Counted from the first letter of the stretch, positions 8,220 through 16,511 are shown. The stretch: 41,397 bases of DNA from Microbacterium testaceum (GCF_001476285.1 NZ_LDRU01000065.1:1-41397), one strand, 5' to 3'. The notes: a model not told the origin generated them from the letters alone. Program-made: numbers and translations.

Positions 8220-9938
8220 TCAGATTGCGGCGACCCCGGCTTCGGCCAGATCGACGCGGTGAGCGGTGAGAAGGATGTCGCGGGTGCGCTCGACCTCCTC
8301 CTGAACGCGGTCGGTGTCCCACCCGAGAGGGCCGGCGACTGCCTCGGCGACCTCGACCAGCGTGCGCTCGGTCATTCCCCCCACGAAGGCGAGGTGCGTC
8401 CGGCGCAGGAGCACGTCGATCAGGTGCACGACCTGCTCGTTGCGGGCGATCCACTCGAGCTCCTCGACGTAGTAGCCGGGGGCGTGCTCGATCGGGGTGG
8501 GCTCGGCCGGAAGCGCCTCGAGCAGCAGGTCGGCACGGGTGCCGTAGCGCGTGAGCAGCGCCTCGACGAGCTCGCGGGAGTGAGCATTCGTGCGTGCGGC
8601 CACCCACCGGCGGCGCGCCTCGGGGGTCGCCGGGAAGCCCGCGCCGCCGCCGATGGGCAGGCCCTGCGTGCTCACGCGGTGCGGACGACGCAGTTTCTGC
8701 AGCGTCTTCATGCTGAGGTGCTCCGCCAGAGCGCGGAACGTGGTCCACTTGCCGCCCACCAGGCTCATTGCGGGAACGCCCGCGATCTCGTCCTCGACGA
8801 TGCGGTAGTCGCGCGAGACGAAGCCGGGAGCGGTGTCGTCGTGACGGGGGAGGGGGCGGATGCCAGAGAAGGTGTAGACGATCTGCGAGCGGTCCACCGC
8901 GATGCTCGGGAAGACGTGCCCGACGAGGTCGAAGAAGTAGTCGATCTCGTCATCGGTGCACACGACGGGCTTCGCCGGGTCGGCGTCGATGTCGGTCGTC
9001 CCGACGAGGACGCGGTCCTTGAGCGGGTAGATGAGCACGATGCGACCGTCGGAGTGCTCGAAGAAGATCTCGCGTCCACCTGTCGCGGCGAGCAGCTCGG
9101 GGTTGTCGAGGACGATGTGCGAGCCCTTGGTGCCCCCCATGAACTGGGTCTTGAGCCCCATGGCGGCGTTCGCGAGGTCGGTCCAGGGGCCGGCCGTGTT
9201 GAGGATGACCTTGGCCTTGACCGAGAACTCCTCACCCGAGACCTCGTCGCGGACGCGCACGCCGTTCGCGTCCGCGCCGACGGCCGAGACGTAGTTGACG
9301 GCCTGCGTGCGACCGGCACCGGCGACGATGCCGTCGTGGAGCACGTCGAGCGCGATGCGCTCGGGGTCGTGCATCGACGCGTCGAAGTACGTCGCGGTGT
9401 AGGCGAGGTCGGGGTTGAGCTTGGGGAGCTCGGCGAGCGACTTCTTCTTGCCGAGGAACTTGTGGCGGGGAACCGATCCGCCGTCGCGCGAGAAGGTGTC
9501 GTACATGATGAGGCCGACCTTGATCAGGAGGGCTCCGCGCTCGTTGGGCTTTCCGCGGCCGTGGGTCACGAGCAGGCGGAAGGGAGCCGACAGGATGCCC
9601 GAGAACGTCTTGTAGATCGGGATCGTGGTCTCGAGGGGCTTGACGTAGTGGGGCGCGGTCTTGAGCAGATCGTTGCGCTCGGTCACCGCTTCCTTGACGA
9701 GGCGGAACTCGCCGTTCTCGAGGTAGCGGATGCCGCCGTGCACCATGTGGCTGGAGGCCGACGAGGCGCCCGAGACGAAGTCGCCGCGCTCGACGAGGGC
9801 GACGCTGACACCCTGCAGGGAGAGGTCACGGAGAGTGGCGAGGCCGTTGATGCCACCGCCGATGATGAGGACGTCGATGTCTTCGGCGTCACGAAGCGCC
9901 TGAACGTCGGCGCGGAGCGAAGTTGCGGGGGACGACAT
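8220..9938 (-). CDS. glpD: glycerol-3-phosphate dehydrogenase (FAD, aerobic)
   Basis: Membrane-associated flavoenzyme of 572 aa oxidising glycerol 3-phosphate to dihydroxyacetone phosphate and passing electrons to quinone. The Rossmann FAD motif is at the N-terminus: VLIIGGGINGLATLRDLSLQ, about residues 21-40. Next come GDFVSGASSASSHMVHGGIRYLE, the conserved GTTDIDADP (VLVGTTDID) and FSGIRPLP. The C-terminal DAO_C domain includes VGGKWTTFRALAEH. The frame is open to 10022, but the ATG at 9938 is chosen: it has GAAAGG about ten bases upstream and lies about 30 bases after a -35/-10 promoter. Upstream bases also hold a palindrome that the divergent SorC-type regulator may bind. Confidence 0.97.
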   Translation of the reverse strand: MSSPATSLRADVQALRDAEDIDVLIIGGGINGLATLRDLSLQGVSVALVERGDFVSGASSASSHMVHGGIRYLENGEFRLVKEAVTERNDLLKTAPHYVKPLETTIPIYKTFSGILSAPFRLLVTHGRGKPNERGALLIKVGLIMYDTFSRDGGSVPRHKFLGKKKSLAELPKLNPDLAYTATYFDASMHDPERIALDVLHDGIVAGAGRTQAVNYVSAVGADANGVRVRDEVSGEEFSVKAKVILNTAGPWTDLANAAMGLKTQFMGGTKGSHIVLDNPELLAATGGREIFFEHSDGRIVLIYPLKDRVLVGTTDIDADPAKPVVCTDDEIDYFFDLVGHVFPSIAVDRSQIVYTFSGIRPLPRHDDTAPGFVSRDYRIVEDEIAGVPAMSLVGGKWTTFRALAEHLSMKTLQKLRRPHRVSTQGLPIGGGAGFPATPEARRRWVAARTNAHSRELVEALLTRYGTRADLLLEALPAEPTPIEHAPGYYVEELEWIARNEQVVHLIDVLLRRTHLAFVGGMTERTLVEVAEAVAGPLGWDTDRVQEEVERTRDILLTAHRVDLAEAGVAAI

Positions 9939-9972
9939 GTCGACTGCGACCTTTCGTAGTTGGTACGCCGAC

Positions 9973-10001
9973 AGAATGCGCCCGTCTGCACGTTGTTGCA
10001 A
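9973..10001 (-). promoter_or_regulatory. glpD promoter TTGCAA-N17-CATTCT
   Basis: On the minus strand TTGCAA (9996-10001) and CATTCT (9973-9978) are 17 bases apart. Predicted transcription start is near 9966, giving a leader of about 28 nt with a Shine-Dalgarno. The -35 overlaps the left arm of the neighbouring palindrome, consistent with repression by occlusion. Confidence 0.5.
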
Positions 10002-10021
10002 GCCCCTTGAAAAAACGTGCA
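9987..10021. promoter_or_regulatory. candidate operator of the SorC-type regulator
   Basis: Imperfect palindrome: TGCACGTTGTTGCA at 9987-10000 against TGAAAAAACGTGCA at 10008-10021. Twelve of 14 positions are complementary, around a seven-base centre. It covers the glpD -35 and lies just upstream of the regulator gene, where a shared autoregulatory operator would be expected. Confidence 0.55.
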
Positions 10022-10045
10022 CAATGGGGGCGGACGGGAGGGCCC

Positions 10046-11011
10046 ATGGTGACCCAGGCAGAAGCCCGCGGCCGGGATGCTCTCCGCGCCGCGCAGCTGT
10101 ATTACATGCAAGATCTGACGATGGACGCCATCGCCCATGAGATGCGCGTCTCGCGCTCCTCGGTGTCGCGCCTGCTGCAGCACGCCCGCGACGTCGGGCT
10201 GGTGACGATCTCGATCAGCCCGCCCGACGACGCTCGCGGGCAGATGGCGCAGCGCATCGCCGATCGCTTCGGCATCGCCGCGCACGTGGTGCCCACGCCC
10301 GCACGCACGACGGAGGCCGATCGCCTCGAACGCACGGCCCTGACCGCCGCGCGCATCCTCACCGAGCGGGTCGAGTCCTCGATGACCGTGGGGATCGCGT
10401 GGGGGTCGACGCTCTCGGCGATCGCCCGTCACGTCCCCGCCAAGGACGTACACGACACCCACATCGTGCAGATGAACGGTGCCGCCAACGTCCGCACCAG
10501 CGGCATCCCGTACGCGGGAGAGATCCTGTCGCGGTTCGGTACGGCCTGGTCGTCGTCCGTGCACCAATTCCCGGTTCCCGCGCTCTTCGACGATCCCCAG
10601 ACGAAGCGTGCGATGTGGCGGGAGCGCTCGGTGCGTTCCGTCCTCGAGATCCAGGACCGCGTCGGGCTCTTCGTCTTCGGCCTGGGCTCGCCGCAGGCGG
10701 ACGTGCCCTCGCACGTCTACAGCAGCGACTACTTCGACGAGCGCGATCGGGCGGTGATAGAGCGAGAGGGGGTCGTCGGCGACTGCGCGACGGTGTTCTA
10801 CCGCGTCGACGGGTCGAGCGACATCCCGGAACTCAACGCCCGCTCGAGCGGCCCCGACCTCGACACCGTCCGGCGCATCCCGCGGCGCTTCTGCGTCGTG
10901 TCGAGTCTGTCGAAGCTCGACGCCCTGCGCGGCGCCCTCGCCGCCGGCCTCGTCACCGAGCTCGTCGTGGAGGAGGCCCTCGCCCGGCGCCTGCTGAGCG
11001 TCACCCGCTGA
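10046..11011 (+). CDS. SorC/DeoR-type sugar-binding transcriptional regulator
   Basis: 321 aa. The N-terminal helix-turn-helix is about residues 25-50 (MDAIAHEMRVSRSSVSRLLQHARDVGLVTISI). The C-terminal SorC-type effector-binding domain is about residues 60-315, with TVGIAWGSTLSAIARHVP, VQMNGAAN and GLFVFGLGSP typical of the family, which senses phosphorylated sugars. Divergent from glpD and followed convergently by dhaM, so I infer control of glycerol/dihydroxyacetone use; a phosphorylated C3 effector is a guess. Start ATG 10046 has GGGAGG five bases upstream. A 14-bp-arm palindrome lies in the upstream gap. Confidence 0.92.
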   Translation: MVTQAEARGRDALRAAQLYYMQDLTMDAIAHEMRVSRSSVSRLLQHARDVGLVTISISPPDDARGQMAQRIADRFGIAAHVVPTPARTTEADRLERTALTAARILTERVESSMTVGIAWGSTLSAIARHVPAKDVHDTHIVQMNGAANVRTSGIPYAGEILSRFGTAWSSSVHQFPVPALFDDPQTKRAMWRERSVRSVLEIQDRVGLFVFGLGSPQADVPSHVYSSDYFDERDRAVIEREGVVGDCATVFYRVDGSSDIPELNARSSGPDLDTVRRIPRRFCVVSSLSKLDALRGALAAGLVTELVVEEALARRLLSVTR

Positions 11012-11014
11012 GCG

Positions 11015-11743
11015 TCAGCGCTCGCCGAAGCCGTCTTCGATCAGAGCGCGCAGCTCGTCCAGCGCCGCCTGAGCCTCGGGGCCGGTCGCGCTGACACGGA
11101 CGCGTGATCCCTGACGCACGCCCAGCGCCATCAGCGCCAACAGGCTGCGCGCCGAGATCTCTTCCGAGCCCGTGTCGAGATCGACGAGGCGCACGTCGGC
11201 GTCGTACCGCGACGCGGTCTTGACGAAGGTCGCGGCCGGGCGAGCGTGCAGGCCCGACGGGTTCGTGATCACCGCCTCGAAAGCCGCGCCTTCCGCGGCC
11301 CTCGCGGTTCCGGATGCCGCACCCGCACCGGCGCTGTCCGTGTCCGCCCCCAGCTGTCGGCGCTTCGCGTCGCCCGCCGTCGCGCATTCCGTCGCGACCG
11401 CGTCGAGTCCTGCTCCGCCCGCGGCGGTCACGACCGCCGCCACGAGACCCTCGACGAACGGTGCGGCGCTGAGGCGGACGCGCTCCGGTTCGGCGACGAA
11501 CTCCAGAGCCGTCTCGGCGCTGAGGATCGCGGAACCGAGGTCCATCAGAACGAGCACCCCCTCGCCGCCGTCGGCCTCGTCGATCGCGGAAGCGATGGCC
11601 ACGGCATCCGTCCCGAGGTCGCCGTCGGGCCCGCCCGCGGCGACGCGAACAGTCGGAGGGTTCTCCCCGCCCATCTGCAGGGCCAGCTCGACCGCGGCGT
11701 CGGCCAGGGCGCGAGAGTGCGAGACGACGACGAGGCCGATCAC
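11015..11743 (-). CDS. dhaM: dihydroxyacetone kinase phosphoryl donor subunit, EIIA-HPr fusion
   Basis: 242 aa, two domains. Residues 1-125 are a mannose-EIIA-type DhaM fold (GLVVVSHSRALADA, phospho-acceptor His9; VLVLMDLGSA). An Ala/Gly-rich linker follows, and residues 153-242 are HPr (NPSGLHARPA with His166; the regulatory Ser position in ISARSLLALMALG about 199). E. coli DhaM also carries an enzyme I-like part; here it is absent, so general PTS enzyme I encoded elsewhere must phosphorylate it. GTG at 11743 overlaps the dhaL stop in a GTGA arrangement, implying translational coupling. Ends three bases from the convergent regulator. Confidence 0.93.
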   Translation of the reverse strand: MIGLVVVSHSRALADAAVELALQMGGENPPTVRVAAGGPDGDLGTDAVAIASAIDEADGGEGVLVLMDLGSAILSAETALEFVAEPERVRLSAAPFVEGLVAAVVTAAGGAGLDAVATECATAGDAKRRQLGADTDSAGAGAASGTARAAEGAAFEAVITNPSGLHARPAATFVKTASRYDADVRLVDLDTGSEEISARSLLALMALGVRQGSRVRVSATGPEAQAALDELRALIEDGFGER

Positions 11744-12378
11744 GCGCCGCCCGCCAGTGTGTCGCGCAGGGCCTCGAGCAGAAGCGTCGCCGAGGTGGCA
11801 CCCGGGTCGAGGTGCCCGGCGCTGCGCTCGCCGAGATAGCTCGCGCGGCCCTTTCGCGCGACGAGCGGCTCGGTCGCGTCGCGGCCTCGGGCGGCGGCCT
11901 CGGCTGCCGCCCGCGCGGCTCCGGCAGGGTCGGCGCCGTCGGTGACGGCCGTATCCCACGCATCGAGCGCGGGGGCCAGGGCGTCGATCATCGTCTTGTC
12001 GCCGAGTTCCGCCTTGCCGCGAGCCACGACCCCGTCGACGCCCGCGCGGAGGGCGGCGCCCAGGGCCGCGGCATCCGCGTGGTCCGACGCAAGAGCGGGA
12101 CCCATCCGCAGGAAGAACGTGCCGTAGAGCGGGCCGCTCGCGCCGCCCACCGACGACACGAGCGTCATCCCGACGGTCTTGAAGAGCTCGGCAGGGGTCG
12201 CCGGTGCGGGGTCGAGCTTGGCCACCACGGCGTCGAGCCCCCGCGCCATGTTCGAACCGTGATCGGCGTCACCGATCTCGGAGTCCAGGCGCGTGAGCTC
12301 GTCCTTGTGCTGCTGGACGGCGTCGCGGAACGCGCGGATCCAGGCGACGAGATCGTCGGTCGAGACGGCGCGGCTCAT
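11740..12378 (-). CDS. dhaL: dihydroxyacetone kinase, ADP-binding subunit
   Basis: 212-aa DhaL subunit. It holds a tightly bound ADP that is rephosphorylated in place by DhaM and passes phosphate to dihydroxyacetone on DhaK. The Mg-binding Asp triad is visible in LDSEIGDADHGSNM, about residues 32-45. SSVGGASGPLYGTFF (nucleotide loop), GDKTMIDALAPA and the C-terminal GHLDPGATSATLLLEAL are all family signatures. The ATG at 12378 overlaps the dhaK stop (ATGA). The upstream frame is open but lies inside dhaK, so the coupled ATG is preferred. Complete and apparently functional. Confidence 0.96.
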   Translation of the reverse strand: MSRAVSTDDLVAWIRAFRDAVQQHKDELTRLDSEIGDADHGSNMARGLDAVVAKLDPAPATPAELFKTVGMTLVSSVGGASGPLYGTFFLRMGPALASDHADAAALGAALRAGVDGVVARGKAELGDKTMIDALAPALDAWDTAVTDGADPAGAARAAAEAAARGRDATEPLVARKGRASYLGERSAGHLDPGATSATLLLEALRDTLAGGA

Positions 12379-13370
12379 GCGCCCCACCGCAGACCCGGGG
12401 TCACGACGGGGGCATCCCACAGGCGCAGCATCTCCTCGTCCGCCTTGACGACCGTCAGTGACGCGCCCGCCATGTCGAGGCTCGTGATGTAGTCGCCGAT
12501 GAGGACGCGCTGCGCGTCGATCCCCGCCTCCGCGAGCAACGGCGCGATCTCGCCGTAGAGCAGGTACTGCTCGATCAGCGGCGTCCCGCCGAGGCCGGAC
12601 AGGAGGACGATCGCCGGTCCCACCGGGTCACCGAAGTCGTGCACGATCGGGTCGACCATGAGCTTTGCGATCTCGTGGGCGGATGCCAGCTTCACGCGCG
12701 AGCGACCAGGTTCGCCGTGGATGCCGACGCCGACCTCCATCTCGTCGTCGGGCAGCTCGAAGGTGGGGCGGCCCGCCGCGGGGACCGTGCAGCTGGTGAG
12801 TGCGACTCCCATCGAGCGGCCGGCCGCGGCCACGCGGCGGGCGAGCTCGGCGACGGCGGCGAGGTCGGCTCCCTCTTCGGCCAGGGCGCCGACGATCTTC
12901 TCGAGGATGACCGTGGTGCCGGTGCCACGGCGGCCCGCGGTCCACGTCGAATCCTGGACCGCGACGTCGTCAGCCACGACGACCGCCTCGACCTGCACAC
13001 CCTCGGCCGCCGCCAGCTCGGCCGCCATCTCGAAGTTCAAAACGTCGCCGGTGTAGTTCTTCACAATGTGCAGCACACCCGCACCCGAGTCGACGGCCTG
13101 CGTCGCGGCGAGCACCTGATCCGGGGTGGGGGAGGTGAAGACCTCGCCCGCCGCCGCCGCGTCGAGCATTCCGCGTCCGACGAAGCCTCCGTGCAGTGGC
13201 TCGTGGCCCGAGCCTCCACCCGAGACGAGGGCGACCTTGCCGGCGCGGGTCGGCTCCGCCCGCAGGATCACGCGATTCTCCGCGTCGACGCGGAGCTCGG
13301 GGTAAGCGGCTTCGATGCCGCGCAGGGCCTCGGCCAGCACGTCGGCCGGGTCGTTGACGAATTTCTTCAC
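12375..13370 (-). CDS. dhaK: dihydroxyacetone kinase, substrate-binding subunit
   Basis: 331-aa DhaK subunit. It binds dihydroxyacetone covalently as a hemiaminal to a His, here His218 in VGVGIHGEP. Other motifs: VSGGGSGHEPLHGGFVG (residues 49-65), VKNYTGDVLNF (103-113) and GTTVILEKIVGA. First gene of dhaKLM, all overlapping by 4 bp. Start GTG 13370 is fixed by a perfect AGGAGG at 13375-13380 with a four-base spacing. A possible promoter (TTGACG-N17-CAGGGT) and a 7-bp hairpin occupy the gap to plsC. With GlpF/GlpK/GlpD nearby, the cell can make dihydroxyacetone phosphate by two routes. No glycerol dehydrogenase lies in the window. Confidence 0.97.
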   Translation of the reverse strand: MKKFVNDPADVLAEALRGIEAAYPELRVDAENRVILRAEPTRAGKVALVSGGGSGHEPLHGGFVGRGMLDAAAAGEVFTSPTPDQVLAATQAVDSGAGVLHIVKNYTGDVLNFEMAAELAAAEGVQVEAVVVADDVAVQDSTWTAGRRGTGTTVILEKIVGALAEEGADLAAVAELARRVAAAGRSMGVALTSCTVPAAGRPTFELPDDEMEVGVGIHGEPGRSRVKLASAHEIAKLMVDPIVHDFGDPVGPAIVLLSGLGGTPLIEQYLLYGEIAPLLAEAGIDAQRVLIGDYITSLDMAGASLTVVKADEEMLRLWDAPVVTPGLRWGA

Positions 13371-13390
13371 GGTGCCTCCTCGTCGTGGCG

Positions 13391-13411
13391 GTGACGGTTC
13401 GGGGCCGTCAC
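13391..13411 (-). terminator. hairpin between plsC and dhaK
   Basis: GTGACGG (13391-13397) pairs with CCGTCAC (13405-13411) around a seven-base loop. No U-run. It may end plsC transcripts or act in the dhaK leader; both fit the position. Confidence 0.4.
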
Positions 13412-13416
13412 TCCCG

Positions 13417-13445
13417 ACCCTGCTCGCCCCGCGTCGCCGCGTCAA
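13417..13445 (-). promoter_or_regulatory. possible dhaK promoter TTGACG-N17-CAGGGT
   Basis: Minus-strand -35 TTGACG (13440-13445) and -10 CAGGGT (13417-13422) with 17-base spacing. This would give dhaKLM a start independent of plsC. The -10 is weak. Confidence 0.35.
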
Positions 13446-13468
13446 GCAGCAAGTCGAGGAGGAGAGCG

Positions 13469-14218
13469 TCAGAGGCGCTCGTGCGGGAGAACCTGCTTGA
13501 TGCGCTCGAGGGGATTCTGCGCGGGGGCCTCGTTGTACGCGTTCGCCAGCTCCTGCTCGCTGAGGGCGTGGATCGCGGCCATGATCTCGTCGGTCGCGCC
13601 GCGACGCGCCCGGCCCGAGGTGGCGGGCCCGTGGGGGGAGAGGTCGATGGGCTCGCCGAAACGGACCGTGATGCGCTCTTTCGTCGTCGGGATCTTCGCG
13701 CCGACCGGCATGACCTTGTCCGTGCCGATGAGGCCGACCGGGACGACCGGAGCGCCCGTCTGCAGGGCCAGGAAGGCGACTCCGGTGCGTCCTTTGTAGA
13801 GGCGCCCGTCGAGGGAACGCGTGCCCTCGGGGTAGAGCGCGACCGCGCGACCGTCCTCGAGCAGCGCGCGCTGCTGCTCGAGGGCGTCGAGGGCTTTCTG
13901 ACCGGCGCCGCGTTCGACGGGGATCGCGCCGATCGCGGTGAAGAACTGCCGCGAGGCCCATTTCTCGAAGTACGCCGACTTCGCCATGAAGTGAACGGGG
14001 CGAGGAGCCGCGACGGGGATCGCGATGGAGTCGATGAACGACAGGTGGTTGCTCGCGAAGATGACGGGGCCCGTGCGTGGGACGTTCTCGCGTCCTTCGA
14101 CGCGCGGGCGGTACACGGCGCGGGCGAGGGGGGCGATGAGCGAACGCCCGAGGACGTACGTCGCACCCATCTGCTGCGGCACGGCGGCGGGGGTCTCGGC
14201 GGGCACGTCGGAACTCAC
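13469..14218 (-). CDS. plsC: 1-acyl-sn-glycerol-3-phosphate acyltransferase
   Basis: Membrane-associated lysophosphatidate acyltransferase, 249 aa, making phosphatidic acid. The catalytic HX4D motif is SNHLSFID, about residue 52. Block II RSAYF.. region is near 80, block III is YPEGTRS (about 125) and block IV VVPVGLIG (about 150). An Arg-rich, Pro-rich C-terminal tail follows. Start is GTG 14218: TAATCT lies exactly six bases upstream, so the message is probably leaderless. Upstream of dhaK in the same direction, but with its own promoter and a possible terminator between; a glycerolipid link to the glycerol genes is suggestive only. Confidence 0.93.
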   Translation of the reverse strand: MSSDVPAETPAAVPQQMGATYVLGRSLIAPLARAVYRPRVEGRENVPRTGPVIFASNHLSFIDSIAIPVAAPRPVHFMAKSAYFEKWASRQFFTAIGAIPVERGAGQKALDALEQQRALLEDGRAVALYPEGTRSLDGRLYKGRTGVAFLALQTGAPVVPVGLIGTDKVMPVGAKIPTTKERITVRFGEPIDLSPHGPATSGRARRGATDEIMAAIHALSEQELANAYNEAPAQNPLERIKQVLPHERL

Positions 14219-14224
14219 CCGTCG

Positions 14225-14230
14225 AGATTA
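14225..14230 (-). promoter_or_regulatory. -10 box TAATCT, leaderless plsC
   Basis: Minus-strand TAATCT (plus AGATTA) is followed by six bases and the GTG at 14218. This decides the GTG start. Confidence 0.5.
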
Positions 14231-14329
14231 CTCGCCGCCGCATGCCGGGTCGCGCATGGGGACTCCCAGCCGCGCCTAAGACGGATGCGCGAGGATGGGG
14301 GTTCCCTGTCTTCTCTCGAGAGGTTCTCC

Positions 14330-15292
14330 GTGCGCTTCCGCCCGATCGCTTCCCTGTCCGTCGCCGCCGTCGCGGTGCTGCTTCTGGCCGGGTGCGCCGG
14401 TTCGTCCGATGACAGCCAGACGCCGGACGCCAGTGCGAGCCCCGACGCCGGACAGTGCCAGACGCCGTTCACGGGCGACGTTCCCGCGGGCCTCGAGGTG
14501 TCCGGCGACTTCAAGGGCGAGGTCACGGTGACCCGGCCCGACGGATTCGCGCCGAGCGCGATCCAGCGCAGCACTCTCATCGAGGGCACCGGCGACGAGG
14601 TGAAGGCCGGCGATCTCGTCAAGGCGAACTACACCGTGATCGACGCGTCGACGGGTGAGGTCGCGCTCGACTCGCTCAAGAGCGACCCCTCGGGCATGGA
14701 CATGATCGTCAACGCCCAGCAGATCTTCGGTGCCGCGGTGTCGTGCGTGCCGATCGGCTCGCGCACCGTTTCGACGTTCCCCGCGGGAACGCTCGGCGAG
14801 GGCTCGCCGGCCTACATCCTCGTCGCCGACTCGATCTCCGAGCTGCCCACGCGTGCCGAGGGCACCGAGGTGGCGCCCGTCGAGGGCATGCCGACCGTGA
14901 CCTTCGCCGACAACGGTGCTCCGACGATCACCGTGCCGACCACCCCCGCCCCCACAGAGACGCGCATCGAGAACCTCCGTCAGGGGACGGGTGACGTCGT
15001 GAACCCCGGCGACACCGTGATCGTTCAGTACACCGGCGTCCTCTACGACGGCGGCACCGTGTTCGATTCGAGCTGGGACAAGGGCGCGCCGACGCAGTTC
15101 GCGACGACCGACGTCGTCCCGGGCTTCAAGCAGGCGCTCGAGGGGCAGACGGTCGGCTCGCAGGTCGTCGCCGTGATCCCTCCCGCCGACGGCTACGGCG
15201 ACCAGGCCAAGGGCTCCATCCCGGCCAACTCGACCCTCGTCTTCGTCGTCGACATCCTCGGCGTCCAGCACGCGACTCCCGCCGCTCAGTAG
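14330..15292 (+). CDS. lipoprotein with two FKBP-type peptidyl-prolyl isomerase domains
   Basis: 320 aa. A lipoprotein signal peptide (RFRPIASLSVAAVAVLLLAGC) with lipobox LLAGC places Cys about residue 22 as the lipidated N-terminus; the protein is anchored outside the cytoplasmic membrane. A Ser/Asp-rich spacer precedes a degenerate FKBP domain (about 60-180). A canonical one follows (about 215-315): GDTVIVQYTGVLYDGGTVFDSSW, VVPGFKQALEGQTVGSQVV and IPPADGYGD. Likely assists folding of exported proteins. GTG 14330 is preferred: GAGAGG lies about six bases upstream and the signal peptide starts there. The stop codon TAG forms the first bases of the dxr -10 box. Confidence 0.92.
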   Translation: MRFRPIASLSVAAVAVLLLAGCAGSSDDSQTPDASASPDAGQCQTPFTGDVPAGLEVSGDFKGEVTVTRPDGFAPSAIQRSTLIEGTGDEVKAGDLVKANYTVIDASTGEVALDSLKSDPSGMDMIVNAQQIFGAAVSCVPIGSRTVSTFPAGTLGEGSPAYILVADSISELPTRAEGTEVAPVEGMPTVTFADNGAPTITVPTTPAPTETRIENLRQGTGDVVNPGDTVIVQYTGVLYDGGTVFDSSWDKGAPTQFATTDVVPGFKQALEGQTVGSQVVAVIPPADGYGDQAKGSIPANSTLVFVVDILGVQHATPAAQ

Positions 15293-15295
15293 GCT
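15290..15295 (+). promoter_or_regulatory. -10 box TAGGCT overlapping a stop codon, leaderless dxr
   Basis: TAGGCT begins with the TAG stop of the FKBP gene (15290-15292) and ends six bases before the dxr ATG at 15302. One triplet would serve as both stop codon and promoter. Confidence 0.5.
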
Positions 15296-15301
15296 GGCGG
15301 G

Positions 15302-16384
15302 ATGCGCCGCGTCCTCCTCCTCGGTTCCACCGGTTCGATCGGCACGCAGGCGCTCGACGTCATTCGCGCGAACGCGGATCGCTTCGAGGTCGTCGGCCTC
15401 GCCGCCGGTTCCGACCGTGCGGGGGTCGAGGCGCAAGCGCGCGAATTCGGCGTCGACCACGTCGCCCTCGGCGCCGTCGAGGCGGAGCAACTCGTCCGCG
15501 ATGTCGAGGCCGACGTGGTCGTCAACGGCATCACGGGCTCGGTGGGGCTCGGTCCCACGATCGCCGCTCTCGAAACGGGGCGCACCCTCGCCCTGGCCAA
15601 CAAGGAGTCGCTGATCGTCGGCGGCGACCTCGTCACCGCGCTCGCCGCCCCGGGTCAGATCGTGCCGGTCGACTCCGAGCACTCGGCGATCGCGCAGGCG
15701 CTGCGATCCGGAGAGGCGAACGAGGTACGAAGGCTGGTGCTCACGGCATCCGGAGGCCCCTTCCGCGGGCGTTCGCGCGAGCAGTTGCGGGGGGTCACGC
15801 CCGCCGAGGCGCTCGCGCACCCGACGTGGGACATGGGGAGGGTAGTGACGACGAACTCCGCGACTCTCGTGAACAAGGGGCTCGAGGTCATCGAAGCTCA
15901 TCTCCTCTTCGACGTGCTCTACGACCGCATCGATGTCACCGTCCATCCGCAGTCGATCGTGCACTCGATGGTCGAGTTCATCGACGGATCGACGATCGCG
16001 CAGGCCTCGCCGCCCGACATGCGCCTGCCGATCTCCCTCGGCCTCGACTGGCCGCGCCGCGTGGCCGGCGTCGGGGCGCCGCTCGACTGGACGACCGCGA
16101 GCCAGTGGACCTTCGAGCCGCTCGACGAGGAGGCCTTCGGGTCCGTCGCGCTCGCGAAGAAGGTCGGGCGCGCGGGAGCGACGTATCCCGCCGTGTTCAA
16201 CGCCGCGAACGAGCAGGCCGTCGATGCGTTCCACGAGGGGCGTCTGAGCTTCCTCGGCATCCTCGAGATCATCGAAGAGGTCGTCGACCGTCACGAGGCA
16301 CCCGCGACGCTCACGCGCGAATCGCTTGCCGACGCCGAGGCCTGGGCTCGTCGGACGGCGGATGCCGTGATCGCGGCGCGCTGA
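15302..16384 (+). CDS. dxr: 1-deoxy-D-xylulose 5-phosphate reductoisomerase
   Basis: Second enzyme of the MEP isoprenoid pathway, 360 aa, cytosolic. It converts DXP to MEP with NADPH and a divalent metal. N-terminal NADPH motif [14 protein letters not shown] (residues 5-18); [11 protein letters not shown]; metal and substrate residues in [14 protein letters not shown] (about 120) and TASGGPFRG; then TWDMG and the C-terminal domain [12 protein letters not shown]. The start has a TAGGCT box six bases upstream. ispG, from the same pathway, lies about 5.4 kb downstream, with rseP between them: a loosened version of the dxr-rseP-ispG order common in actinobacteria, here interrupted by a MurE-like gene and an anthranilate synthase gene on the other strand. 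Confidence 0.97.
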   Translation: MRRVLLLGSTGSIGTQALDVIRANADRFEVVGLAAGSDRAGVEAQAREFGVDHVALGAVEAEQLVRDVEADVVVNGITGSVGLGPTIAALETGRTLALANKESLIVGGDLVTALAAPGQIVPVDSEHSAIAQALRSGEANEVRRLVLTASGGPFRGRSREQLRGVTPAEALAHPTWDMGRVVTTNSATLVNKGLEVIEAHLLFDVLYDRIDVTVHPQSIVHSMVEFIDGSTIAQASPPDMRLPISLGLDWPRRVAGVGAPLDWTTASQWTFEPLDEEAFGSVALAKKVGRAGATYPAVFNAANEQAVDAFHEGRLSFLGILEIIEEVVDRHEAPATLTRESLADAEAWARRTADAVIAAR

Positions 16385-16405
16385 CCGCCTCGAGCCGCAT
16401 GCGGG

Positions 16406-16430
16406 GGTCCCTGAGCCTGTCGACGGGACC
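16406..16430. repeat. REP-like palindrome, copy 1
   Basis: 25-bp palindromic element bounded by GGTCC and GGACC with core CTGAGCCTGTCGACG. Related copies are at 16448, 19589 and 19621. Located between the converging ends of dxr and the MurE-like gene. Confidence 0.7.
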
Positions 16431-16447
16431 GGGCTGACGCGGCTTCC

Positions 16448-16472
16448 GGTGGGTTCGACGGGCTCAGCCACC
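16448..16472. repeat. REP-like palindrome, copy 2 (opposite orientation)
   Basis: 25-bp copy bounded by GGTGG and CCACC with core TTCGACGGGCTCAG, inverted relative to copy 1. Confidence 0.7.
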
Positions 16473-16490
16473 TCGCGTCGGGTGGCTGAG
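16463..16490. terminator. 10-bp hairpin downstream of dxr
   Basis: CTCAGCCACC (16463-16472) pairs perfectly with GGTGGCTGAG (16481-16490), loop eight bases. It uses one arm of REP copy 2. Probably a bidirectional terminator between convergent genes. Confidence 0.6.
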
Positions 16491-16511
16491 GCGTGACGCG
16501 GCGCTGCCGCC

